DNA from: JAGIBJ01 sp032119795
GTDB lineage: Bacteria; Actinomycetota; Thermoleophilia; Solirubrobacterales; Solirubrobacteraceae
NCBI GenBank assembly: GCA_032119795.1
Contig: JAUMFO010000011.1
Span: 1-64,000, forward strand
DNA length: 64,000 nucleotides
Direction of reading: 5' to 3'
Both the position numbers and the translations under genes were made by a program. Below are positions 43,801 through 50,786 of this stretch, in pieces. Each line of letters begins with the position of its first letter. The first letter of the stretch is position 1. A model generated the notes under the pieces. That model was given only the letters and a program-made list of their open reading frames with translations. It was not told the origin of the DNA and ran no database searches.

Positions 43801-44544
43801 GAGCCGTCGAACCCCACGCCCCCGGCAAACCCTTCGACTCCGGTCACGCCGGTCACGCCGACCCCGGCGCCCACCCCCGCAGAGCCGACGCCATCGGCTG
43901 GCGGCGAGCAGCAGCCGACGGCCGACCCGATCGCGACGCCCGCGATCCTGCTCCCGAAGCCGACCATCAAGGATGCGCCGCCGACCGAGTCGACCAGCCC
44001 GGAGGCCACGTTCACATTCGACCCACCCGCGGGTGGGAAGGTCCGTTGCTCTGTCGACGGGAAGGACGCCGTCGACTGCACGGACGGCCTCACGCTCTCT
44101 GATCTCGCAACGGGCGACCACACCCTCGTGGTGGTCAACGTCGACGCTGCTGGCAACGCCTCAGCCGCGCAGACGTTCCGCTGGTCGGTCGCCGCTGGCC
44201 CGAAGCTCACGGCCCGGGTGGCCCGCAAGGGCGTCGTCGCGAAGAACAAGATCGCCGTCGTCTGCGCGCTCAGCAGCGACTCGATCAAGGTCTGCGCGAT
44301 TCAGGTGAAAGCGCGCGTCGGCAAGAAGCTGCTCGTCGTGGCGTCTGGCAAGAAGGCCGTGAAGAAGGCCGGGATCCGCAGCCTGGGCGTGAGCGTGAAG
44401 TTCAACGCACAGGGCAAGAAGCTGCTCGCCAAGAGCCGCGGCAAGAAGATCAAGGTCAGCGTGATGGCGCGCGCCCAGCCCTACGCCGCGCCGAAGGTGT
44501 CGGTCGGCGTGAAGGCCAAGCTGCTGGCCGCCAAGAAGCGCTGA
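40882..44544 (+). CDS. Large secreted surface protein: lectin-like domain, Ig-like repeats, Pro/Thr stalk
   Basis: About 1220 residues. The signal peptide (RRAALAALAAIAAVLAPATA) is followed by a legume-lectin-like domain (about 45-275; FYDEPFTSTDGVLVDFDYAT, DGITFFLYDG), a DUF11-like repeat (about 280-410), then about five related Ig-like repeats, each with FECSLDGAAYAACVSPL or a variant and a closing WTVD. A Pro/Thr/Glu stalk (about 855-995, PEPTPTTPEP units) follows, with a 21-bp tandem repeat near 43552-43640 in the DNA. Another Ig-like repeat and a Lys-rich C-terminal domain (about 1110-1220) end the protein. No sortase motif is seen. GTG 40882 or ATG 40909 could be the start. It is likely an adhesin or cell-surface binder. 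Confidence 0.85.
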   Translation: MSGEPISGGMPSPALPSGARRAALAALAAIAAVLAPATAARAATFPVIESFENSTAPGWTLGGAARLTAPTDGAGNGWLRLTEAVTSTSGYAFYDEPFTSTDGVLVDFDYATYGGTGADGITFFLYDGATTASQFRIGAFGGSLGYASCNDGRAGLRNAYVGIGLDEFGNFSNLGGICGLDGAPLRANRLVVRSSESANYAMLATQPVTGGIAGNRANKRHVTVWITPAGKLTVTITLPSGARQQVVSDLQLPAPPPTLKLGYAASTGGSTNIHEIRSSSSYRPVDLATTVTDGATAAPRAQARTWTATVTNQGLNATAAQSVVATTGANALTGVSWSCSASGGADCGTPASGTGLPNLPSTPPLPAGGALTYAVTGTPAAGTDRAQLTLTATPTGETGDMTPADNAATDTTDLTPEFDTAPTVALSSGGVATATLATPRGGGATSTLQWLRCDASGAGCAPIPGETASTYAVTAADRGGTLRVRQTATNAAGSGTSDSAAYSSLPATTLGTAPSGVLSSNAATFTFSTMTAGASFECSLDGAAYAACVSPLALTGLADGAHQFAVRAVYGGLSDPTPQTADWTVDTARPTTSLTTSLPAQTTESGATIEFSGVDAGGSGVAAFQCQLDGGSWTACTSPVVLTGLADGAHTFGVRSVDAAGNADPAPPTLSWTVDANAPITTIDARPAPFDSASAAAFEFSSSDGTGTGATAHECSLDGAAYAACTSPVTYPSLPDGDHAFAVRATDALGNDETPGPSVNWTVDTVVPTTRMTNHPGSPEPSTNAYFDFEGEDNDGGSGLEGFECSVDGAAWAVCESPKVLVDLVEGDYAFAVRAVDRAGNADPNPRTWDWTVDLTPNPPEPEPTTPPTTPEPTTPEPTTPEPTPTTPEPEPTPTTPEPTPTTPEPTPTTPEPTPTTPEPTTPEPVPTTPEPTTPEPTPTTPEPTTPEPSPTTPEPTTPEPTPTTPEPTPPAPEPSNPTPPANPSTPVTPVTPTPAPTPAEPTPSAGGEQQPTADPIATPAILLPKPTIKDAPPTESTSPEATFTFDPPAGGKVRCSVDGKDAVDCTDGLTLSDLATGDHTLVVVNVDAAGNASAAQTFRWSVAAGPKLTARVARKGVVAKNKIAVVCALSSDSIKVCAIQVKARVGKKLLVVASGKKAVKKAGIRSLGVSVKFNAQGKKLLAKSRGKKIKVSVMARAQPYAAPKVSVGVKAKLLAAKKR

Positions 44545-44562
44545 ACCGCGGCGACGCCTCCC

Positions 44563-44579
44563 AACGCCGCCGCGGCGTT
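44563..44579. terminator. Hairpin between convergent genes
   Basis: AACGCCG (44563-44569) pairs with CGGCGTT (44573-44579). It is the short bidirectional stop signal between the surface protein and the small repeat protein. Confidence 0.55.
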
Positions 44580-44584
44580 GCGGA

Positions 44585-45292
44585 CTACGGGGTGGTCGGT
44601 GCGGGCGCGGTGGGCTTCGCGGGCCGGTTGGCCTCGAACGCCTTCTTCACGTCAGCGGCGTCCTTGCCGAGCGTCTTGGCGATCGCCGCAAACATCTCGG
44701 TCTGCTTGGCGGTGCGCTCGGCGTCGCGGGCCGTGTGGGCCGCCTCGACGGCGGCCTTGGCCTTCGCCTCGGTCACGCCGAACTTCTTCACCAGCGCGGC
44801 GATGAGGGCCGTGTGGTTGCCCTTGGGCCCGTCCTGGCCAGCAGCCGGTCGCTCACCGGGCGTCGGCCGCTCGCCGCGGGCGGGGCGCACCGACTCCATC
44901 ACGGCTTCGACGTCGGACGTCGACTCACCGAGCGCCTTGGCGATCGCCGCGGCATGCTCGCTTTTGCGGTCGCCGCGGTCGGCGGCGCTGGGCTTGTCTG
45001 GCCGAGCGGCCTCGACGGCGCTCTGCAGCTTGGCCTCGGTCACGCCGAGATCCTTGGCGACGCCAGCGAGGTCGGCGTGCATGCCGCGGCCGCCTGGGCC
45101 GCCTGGGCCGCCTGGGCCGCGATGGCCCATGCCGCCCGGACCGCCGTGTCCGCCCGGGCCGTAGCCCTGCTGGCTGGGAGTCGTCGGCGTGGTGGAGTTG
45201 GATTTGTCTGCGGCGCCAGCGATGACGGCGCCGCCGAGGCCGGCGGCCGCCGTGCTGGCGACGATTGCAGTAATTCTCGTGAGATTGGCCAT
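44585..45292 (-). CDS. Small exported repeat protein with Gly-rich tract
   Basis: 235 residues. A signal-like N-terminus (TAIVASTAAAGLGGAVIAGA) leads to a Gly/Pro/His tract (GYGPGGHGGPGGMG and more, about 43-70) and four imperfect repeats of about 30-40 residues. Their cores are VAKDLGVTEAKLQSAVEAAR, IAKALGESTSDVEAVMESVR, LVKKFGVTEAKAKAAVEAAH and IAKTLGKDAADVKKAFEANR. The pattern is two short helices per repeat. The function is unknown. SD GAAAGG precedes the ATG. An 11-bp-period direct repeat (45365-45384) upstream suggests control by an OmpR-family regulator. Confidence 0.75.
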   Translation of the reverse strand: MANLTRITAIVASTAAAGLGGAVIAGAADKSNSTTPTTPSQQGYGPGGHGGPGGMGHRGPGGPGGPGGRGMHADLAGVAKDLGVTEAKLQSAVEAARPDKPSAADRGDRKSEHAAAIAKALGESTSDVEAVMESVRPARGERPTPGERPAAGQDGPKGNHTALIAALVKKFGVTEAKAKAAVEAAHTARDAERTAKQTEMFAAIAKTLGKDAADVKKAFEANRPAKPTAPAPTTP

Positions 45293-45364
45293 GGTGCGGG
45301 CCTTTCGTAGGGAGGGGGCGTGTCCACACCATCGACCCGCCGCGTTAAGCCGCGCGGTGAGTTT

Positions 45365-45384
45365 CCTGAGAGTTCCCTGAGAGT
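45365..45384 (-). promoter_or_regulatory. Direct-repeat operator, 11-bp period
   Basis: CCTGAGAGT at 45365-45373 and again at 45376-45384 (ACTCTCAGG twice on the minus strand). A weaker third unit lies nearer the gene. The spacing is one helical turn, as for OmpR/PhoB-type regulators. It lies about 72 nt upstream of the ATG at 45292. Confidence 0.5.
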
Positions 45385-45396
45385 GCTCGGGGCCCG

Positions 45397-46425
45397 TCAG
45401 CTCCGAGAGCGGTTGAACGCCTCGGCCGCCTCGCGCAGGCCCTCGCCACGGCTCGGCCGAGCAGCGGCGCGCACATGCAGCAGGTAGCGCTTGGGGTCAT
45501 GCCCCGGCAGCACCACGGCGGCCCCAGCGCGCGCGGCATAGGTCAGCACCGTGAGCGCGGTGATCGCCCAGCGCTGTAGCAGCGAGTGGTGCTTGCGCAG
45601 GTAGCGGTCGCGTCCCCGGTGGAACTCGACGATTCGCCGTTCGGCCCGAGCCAGATCGGTGGAGAGCTGCTCGTGGTGGATCACCGTCGCCAGGGGATTC
45701 CAGAGAACGCGGTAGCCGGCGTCCGTCAGCCGGCGGGCGAAGTCGACCTCGTCGGAGTAGACGAAGAAGTCCTCGTCGAAGTAGCCGACGCTGCGGGCCG
45801 CGTCGACGCGCACGAGCAATGCGGCGGACTGCGCCCAGTCGACCTGACGAACGCCCGTCCCGACGCTCTGCACGACGCGATCCGGCTGGCCAATCGCCGC
45901 GAAGACGGCCCCGCGCACCGACGGAAACGCCCACGCTGAGGCCTGCTGCGCGCCATCGGGGCGGATCAGCTTGGCGCCCACGGCGGCGGCGCTCGGGTCC
46001 ATGTCGAGCGCCGTAACGAGTCCCGTCAGCGACCCGGGCTGCAGCTCGGCGTCCTCGTTGAGCAGGAGTCCGTACTTGCCGACGGCCCGGCGCAGGAGTG
46101 TCGAATCGGCGGTTGCCTTGCCAACGCGGCGATCCAACGCGATCACCTCAGGCGCAATCGGGTGGGCGCGGGCGGCCTCGGCGGAGCCGTCGGTGGAGGC
46201 GTTGTCGAGCACGAGTACCTCGGCGGTGCGACCGGTCGTCGACGCGACGGGCGTGGGCTCAAGGCCGGTGTAGCGCGCCCGCCCCAGGTTGGGCGCCGCT
46301 GGCTCGCCGCCGGCGGGCACCACGCGCCAACCGCTATCGGCCAGCTCGCGCTGGACGGCGTCGAGGCCGAGCAGCAGCAGGTCGCGCGACTGCGTGTTGA
46401 CGATGAGGATCGAGAGGTCGGTCAC
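45397..46425 (-). CDS. Family 2 glycosyltransferase (rhamnosyltransferase-like)
   Basis: 342 residues. GT-A fold: the start MTDLSILIVNTQSRDLLLL, VLVLDNASTDGSAEAAR, LLLNEDAELQPGSL and FDEDFFVYSDEVDFARRLTD are typical of the enzymes that add deoxysugars to polysaccharide. GTG at 46425 is taken, because the frame upstream overlaps the divergent gene's leader and lacks features. It is divergent from the GT-B gene with 39 nt between. Confidence 0.88.
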   Translation of the reverse strand: MTDLSILIVNTQSRDLLLLGLDAVQRELADSGWRVVPAGGEPAAPNLGRARYTGLEPTPVASTTGRTAEVLVLDNASTDGSAEAARAHPIAPEVIALDRRVGKATADSTLLRRAVGKYGLLLNEDAELQPGSLTGLVTALDMDPSAAAVGAKLIRPDGAQQASAWAFPSVRGAVFAAIGQPDRVVQSVGTGVRQVDWAQSAALLVRVDAARSVGYFDEDFFVYSDEVDFARRLTDAGYRVLWNPLATVIHHEQLSTDLARAERRIVEFHRGRDRYLRKHHSLLQRWAITALTVLTYAARAGAAVVLPGHDPKRYLLHVRAAARPSRGEGLREAAEAFNRSRS

Positions 46426-46464
46426 GGCGACGGCGGACGGCCGCAGCGACGATACTCCAGGGCG

Positions 46465-47688
46465 GTGCTCGTCCAGCTCGTCGACCCCGCGGCCTACACG
46501 CCTCCCTACGACCACGCCCTCGCCACGGCGCTGGCCAAGGCGGGCGCGACGGTCGACCTCGTGACGACCGCCTCGGCCGAGTGGGACACCGCGATCTCCG
46601 GCACCGACGGCACCGGGGCGCTGCCCTACGCGCGCCACCGCGACTTCTACCGCCACTCGTCTGGACTCCCGAGCCCGTGGCGTCAGGCGGCTCGGGTGAT
46701 CGAGCACCCCGTCGGCCTGCGCCGCCTACGCGGCCGCGCCGCCGACATCACCCACGTGCAGTGGGCGCCACTGCAGGAGGTCGACGCCTTCGGCCTGCCG
46801 CGCCACCGCCCAGTGGTGATCACCGCCCACGACGTCCTCCCGCGCGAGGCGCGCCGCTTCCAGCGCGCCGCGCAGAAGGCGATTTACGCCCGCGCCGACT
46901 CCGTCATCGCGCATTCCGCGCACGGTCGCCAGCGGCTGATCGACGAGGCGGGCGTCGCCGAACGCAAGATCCGCGTGATCCCGCACGGTGCGTTCGACCA
47001 CCTGGCGGCCGTTCACCGCGCGCCGCTCCCGCCTGAGCTCCTCGACCACGACGAACTCGAGCCCGTCTGGGACGGGCCGGCGCATGAGCCGACGCTCGCC
47101 AACCCCTGGGGCCGGCCGCGGCACGTCGCCGACGGCCACGACCGCAATCCCGGCCGGCCGCCGCGGCCCGTCGTGCTCAGCTTCGGCCTGATCCGCCCCT
47201 ACAAGGGAACCGACCTGCTGCTGCGCGCCTGGCAGGACGTCAGCGCCGACGCCGAGCTGTGGATCGTCGGCAAGCCGCGCGGCGTCGACCTCGCCGAGCT
47301 GCGGGCCCTCGCCGACCATCGGGTGCGATTCGTGCCGCGCTTCGTGACCGACGGCGAACTTGCCGCCTGCTTCGACCGGGCCCAGCTCGCCGTCCTGCCC
47401 TACCGCGAGATCGAGCAGTCCGGCGTCCTGGCGACCGCGTTGGCGTTCGGCACGCCGGTGCTCGCGTCGGCCGTCGGCGCGTTCCCCGAGGCTGAGGCCG
47501 AGGGCGCCGCCGCGACCGTCCCGCCGAACGACCCCGCCGCCCTGGCCGCCGCGCTCGACCGGCTCCTCGCCGACCCGACCGAGCGCGCCCTCCTCACGGT
47601 CGGTGCGCGCGCTCTTTCTCGCGGCGCCTGGTCGTGGGGCACCGTCGCCGAGCAACACCTCAGCGTCTACCGGGAACTCGTCGGATGA
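46465..47688 (+). CDS. Family 4 GT-B glycosyltransferase
   Basis: 407 residues. The N-terminal half has PPYDHALATALAKAGATVDL and VVITAHDVLPREA. The C-terminal half reads VVLSFGLIRPYKGTDLLLRA and YREIEQSGVLATALAFGTPV, with the E-x-(7)-E-type loop and an ExG-like pattern. GTG at 46465 is used; GATACT (46451-46456) is a possible -10 box 8 nt upstream. The stop overlaps the next start (ATGA). Confidence 0.88.
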   Translation: MLVQLVDPAAYTPPYDHALATALAKAGATVDLVTTASAEWDTAISGTDGTGALPYARHRDFYRHSSGLPSPWRQAARVIEHPVGLRRLRGRAADITHVQWAPLQEVDAFGLPRHRPVVITAHDVLPREARRFQRAAQKAIYARADSVIAHSAHGRQRLIDEAGVAERKIRVIPHGAFDHLAAVHRAPLPPELLDHDELEPVWDGPAHEPTLANPWGRPRHVADGHDRNPGRPPRPVVLSFGLIRPYKGTDLLLRAWQDVSADAELWIVGKPRGVDLAELRALADHRVRFVPRFVTDGELAACFDRAQLAVLPYREIEQSGVLATALAFGTPVLASAVGAFPEAEAEGAAATVPPNDPAALAAALDRLLADPTERALLTVGARALSRGAWSWGTVAEQHLSVYRELVG

Positions 47689-48881
47689 CGCCGCGCGGTC
47701 TGCTCCCCGCTGCCCTGCTGGCCTACCACCACATCGGCTACCCGGCGCTGCTGTGGGCGTGGGACCGAGCAACGGCCGCCTCGCGCGCCGCAGCCCCCGC
47801 GCAGGCCCATGGCGAGCCGTCGACGAACGGTGCGCTCCCGCCGCTCCCGAGCGTGGCGCTCGTGATCCCGGCCCACAACGAGGCGTCGGTGATCCGCGAG
47901 AAGATCGCCACGTCGCTGGCGCTCGACTACCCGCGCGAGCTGCTGCGGATCGTGGTCGCGGCCGACGGCTGCACCGACGACACCGTGGAGGCGGCGAGGC
48001 TCGCCGGCGCCGACGTCGTGCTCGACCTCCCACGCGGCGGCAAGATGGCGGCCCAGCACGCGGCGATCGCCGAGCTGACGGAGCCGATCGTGGCCTTCTC
48101 CGACGCCAACAGCGTCTGGGAGCCCGGCGCGCTGCGGGCCCTCGTGGAGGCGCTGGCGCCCAAGGACGTCGGCTACGCCTGCGGCCACGTCCGGTTCGTC
48201 GCGGCTGATGCGCAGCCGGGCAACGGCGACGGCGGCGGCAACCAAGAGGGCCTGTACTGGCGCTACGAGATGGCGATCCGCGAGCGTGAGTCGCGGCTGG
48301 CGTCGGTCACGGCAGGCAACGGCGCGATCTACGCGATCAAGCGCGCGGCCTACGCGGACTACGCCTTCGATCCCGTGATGGGCCACGACCTCGCGATGCC
48401 GTTCCAGCTCGTGCGGGCCGGCTGGCGTGCGGTCGACGTCGCCAGTGCCAACGCCACCGAGAAGATGGTCCCCACGATCGACGGGGAGTTCCGTCGCAAG
48501 CGCCGGATGATGAGCCACGCGTGGCCGATCGTCCTGCATGCCGGACTGCTCGACCTCCGCGGCCAGCCACCCGCGTACGCGCTGATGCTCGTGTCGCACC
48601 GCTGGCTGCGCTATTTCGGGCCGGCGCTGCACCTCTGGCTGGCGGTCTCGTCGCTGCGCGGTGCGAGGCACTCCTGGGCCAGCCGCCTCCTCGTGCTCGG
48701 CCAGCTCAAACTGCTGATTGCCGCGGCCAAGCCCGGCATCGCGCCGCAGGGCCCGCCGCGCAAGCTCGCGCTCGTGGCGCGGTATTACGTCGCGACGAAC
48801 GCGTCGATCGCCCTGGGCCTACGTGACCACCTCGTCGACGGCACCGAGGCATCATGGACTCCGCCCGAGGGCACCCGCTAG
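47685..48881 (+). CDS. Family 2 membrane-associated glycosyltransferase (cellulose-synthase-like)
   Basis: 398 residues. GT-A motifs: VALVIPAHNEASVIREKIA, VVAADGCTDDTVEAAR, AFSDANSVWEPGAL and the C-terminal KRRMMSHAWP segment, which resembles the QxxRW region. There are one or two hydrophobic segments near the N-terminus and at the C-terminal region. It is coupled by ATGA to the preceding gene. A 28-nt overlap with the following gene suggests one operon. Confidence 0.86.
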   Translation: MTPRGLLPAALLAYHHIGYPALLWAWDRATAASRAAAPAQAHGEPSTNGALPPLPSVALVIPAHNEASVIREKIATSLALDYPRELLRIVVAADGCTDDTVEAARLAGADVVLDLPRGGKMAAQHAAIAELTEPIVAFSDANSVWEPGALRALVEALAPKDVGYACGHVRFVAADAQPGNGDGGGNQEGLYWRYEMAIRERESRLASVTAGNGAIYAIKRAAYADYAFDPVMGHDLAMPFQLVRAGWRAVDVASANATEKMVPTIDGEFRRKRRMMSHAWPIVLHAGLLDLRGQPPAYALMLVSHRWLRYFGPALHLWLAVSSLRGARHSWASRLLVLGQLKLLIAAAKPGIAPQGPPRKLALVARYYVATNASIALGLRDHLVDGTEASWTPPEGTR

Positions 48882-49582
48882 CCCAGCTGGCTCGCCCCGC
48901 CGCTCCGATGACGATGACCGCGCCTCCCCCAGCCGACCTCTCGCACTTGCCGACGACCCCCGGGGTCGGTCCCGCCGCAGGCCGCCCAATTCCCGTAGTG
49001 CGCGCTGGCCGGCTGATGCGCCTCTTCGACCTCCTGATCGCGTCGACGGTCCTCGTCCTCACCTCGCCGATCCTCGCCCTGGCCGCCTTCGCCGTGACCC
49101 GCGAATCCAAGGGCGGCGCGTTCTTCCGCCAAGGGCGCGTCGGCCTGCATGGCCGCGAGTTCGACGTGATCAAGCTGCGCACCATGGTCGACGGCGCCGA
49201 GCAGCTCGGGGCGGGCCTGTTCGTCGAGGCTGGCGACGCCCGCATCACCCGCATCGGCGCGTTCCTGCGCCGCAGCTCGATCGACGAGCTCCCGAACCTC
49301 ATCAACGTGCTGCGCGGCGAGATGGCGATCGTCGGGCCGCGGCCGACCGTCCCCAGCCAGGTTGTCGACTACTCCGACCGCCAGCTTGGCCGCCTCGCCG
49401 TGCGCCCCGGCATCACCGGCCTCGCGCAAGTGAGCGGCCGTGCGTCGCTGCCGTGGCCAGAGCGGATCGAGATCGACCTGCACTACGTGAGCACACGCTC
49501 GCTGAAGCTTGACCTCCAGATCATCCTGCGCACCGCGCTGACGGTCTTCGGCGGAGCAGGGCTCTACCGAGGCAGCGCCTGA
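48854..49582 (+). CDS. Undecaprenyl-phosphate phosphoglycosyltransferase (initiating sugar transferase)
   Basis: 242 residues. Transfers the first sugar-phosphate to undecaprenyl phosphate and so starts the EPS repeat unit. One membrane segment (LMRLFDLLIASTVLVLTSP) precedes the catalytic domain with GAFFRQGRVGLHGREFDVIK, LRTM, SIDELPNLINVLRGEMAIVG, PRPT and PGITGLAQVSGR. ATG at 48854 has GAGG about 4 nt upstream and overlaps the preceding gene. ATG at 48908 is an alternative. No WbaP-like N-terminal domain is present. Confidence 0.93.
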   Translation: MDSARGHPLAQLARPAAPMTMTAPPPADLSHLPTTPGVGPAAGRPIPVVRAGRLMRLFDLLIASTVLVLTSPILALAAFAVTRESKGGAFFRQGRVGLHGREFDVIKLRTMVDGAEQLGAGLFVEAGDARITRIGAFLRRSSIDELPNLINVLRGEMAIVGPRPTVPSQVVDYSDRQLGRLAVRPGITGLAQVSGRASLPWPERIEIDLHYVSTRSLKLDLQIILRTALTVFGGAGLYRGSA

Positions 49583-49595
49583 CGCCACACTCGAC

Positions 49596-49631
49596 TTGAC
49601 GTATATACGAGTATTCGTCTATACGTAAACC
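49596..49631 (+). promoter_or_regulatory. Promoter and palindromic operator of the Fic gene
   Basis: -35 TTGACG (49596-49601), 18-bp spacer, -10 TATACG (49620-49625) 6 nt before the ATG. It coincides with a 28-bp palindrome: ACGTATATACGA (49599-49610) and TCGTCTATACGT (49615-49626), one mismatch. The sequence is AT-rich compared with its surroundings. Confidence 0.7.
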
Positions 49632-50708
49632 ATGTTGTTCGCGACCCCCAGGCCCACCGCTGCAACCACGGCGGCGATCTTGGCCGTCGACGAACTCGCG
49701 GCCGCGCTGCACGATCACCAGCCGCCAAGCCGCTGGGAAGCGACGCTTCGGCGCTCCGCCAAGGGGGTTGCAGCGTCGCGCTCCATTGAAATCGAGGGCT
49801 ATCGCGTCGACGCAGCCACGGCGTCATCGATCCTCGAGGGTGAGCGCCCAGCGGCCACCCGCGACGAGGAGATCGTCGCCGCCTACGGGCGAGCGATGGA
49901 CCACGTCGTCGCCTTCGCCGACGACTCGCAGTTCAAATGGAACTACCGCGTCATCGCCGACCTGCACCACGATCTCGCTTGGCCCCATCGCACCAAGCGG
50001 CCCGGGCGGCTACGGCTCGGAGGGATCGGGGTGACCAGTCCGTCGACGGGCGCGATCCAATACCTCGGCCCAGACGCGAGCGATGTGCCGGGGTTGCTCA
50101 GCGAGGTCGTGACTTGGCTGCGCAAGGGCGACGTCGAGCAGCCGGTCATCGTCCGGGCGGCGATGGCGCACCTCCATGTGGTGTCGATCCACCCGTTCGA
50201 GGACGGCAACGGCAGGGTCTCGCGCGTGCTGCAGTCGCTGGTGCTCGCGCTGGGCGGCAAGGTCGTTCCGGAGCTCGCGTCGATCGAGGAGTACCTCGCG
50301 CGGGACACAGCGGCCTACTACGACGCGCTCCACGAGGCGCAAGGCGGCCGGTACGACCCGTCGAGGTCGGCCGCTGGGTGGGTGGAGTTCTGCGCTCACG
50401 CCCACGAGGACACGGCCAAGCGACGCGTCCGCCAGCTGGCCGACGCGTCGGCGCGCTGGTCTCGGCTCGAGGCGCTGATTGAGTCGCGCGGTTGGGCCGA
50501 CCGGCTCGTGATCGCGCTCGAGCAGGCGCTCGCGGCGCCACTAGAACGCGCGGCGTATGCGGCCGAGGCCGAGGTCTCGGTCGCCACCGCCTCGAATGAT
50601 TTGCGCCGACTCGTGGACGCCGGCTGGCTGGAGTCGGTTGGTGCCACGCGAGCCGCGCGTTACCACCCGACGCTCGCGCTGCTCGAGGCGATCGACCAGG
50701 CGGGCTGA
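49632..50708 (+). CDS. Fic-domain AMPylator with winged helix (class II, self-inhibited)
   Basis: 358 residues. The catalytic motif is HPFEDGNGRVSR (H187). An inhibitory helix motif (S/T)xxxE(G/N) occurs upstream as S51-IEI-E55-G56, placing the protein in class II, where the N-terminal Glu blocks ATP. The C-terminus (about 295-358) is a winged helix (ALEQALAAPLERAAYAAEAE, SVATASNDLRRLVDAGWLES). It probably transfers AMP to a target protein and may repress its own promoter. There is no separate antitoxin gene. The promoter is strong with a palindromic operator and no leader. Confidence 0.9.
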   Translation: MLFATPRPTAATTAAILAVDELAAALHDHQPPSRWEATLRRSAKGVAASRSIEIEGYRVDAATASSILEGERPAATRDEEIVAAYGRAMDHVVAFADDSQFKWNYRVIADLHHDLAWPHRTKRPGRLRLGGIGVTSPSTGAIQYLGPDASDVPGLLSEVVTWLRKGDVEQPVIVRAAMAHLHVVSIHPFEDGNGRVSRVLQSLVLALGGKVVPELASIEEYLARDTAAYYDALHEAQGGRYDPSRSAAGWVEFCAHAHEDTAKRRVRQLADASARWSRLEALIESRGWADRLVIALEQALAAPLERAAYAAEAEVSVATASNDLRRLVDAGWLESVGATRAARYHPTLALLEAIDQAG

Positions 50709-50712
50709 CCCG

Positions 50713-50778
50713 CGTCACAACCCCTTCACACCACGGTTACGTCCCCTTCACGTCCGGGCTCTCGCGCGGCGTGAGAGT
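50713..50778 (+). promoter_or_regulatory. PHO-box-like array and promoter of the phytase-like esterase gene
   Basis: Four 11-nt units in tandem: CGTCACAACCC (50713-50723), CTTCACACCAC (50724-50734), GGTTACGTCCC (50735-50745) and CTTCACGTCCG (50746-50756). They match the direct-repeat layout of actinobacterial PhoP boxes (GTTCACC-type). A GAGAGT -10-like box (50773-50778) lies 8 nt before the ATG, which places the array over the -35 region. Confidence 0.6.
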
Positions 50779-50786
50779 GCGGCGCG

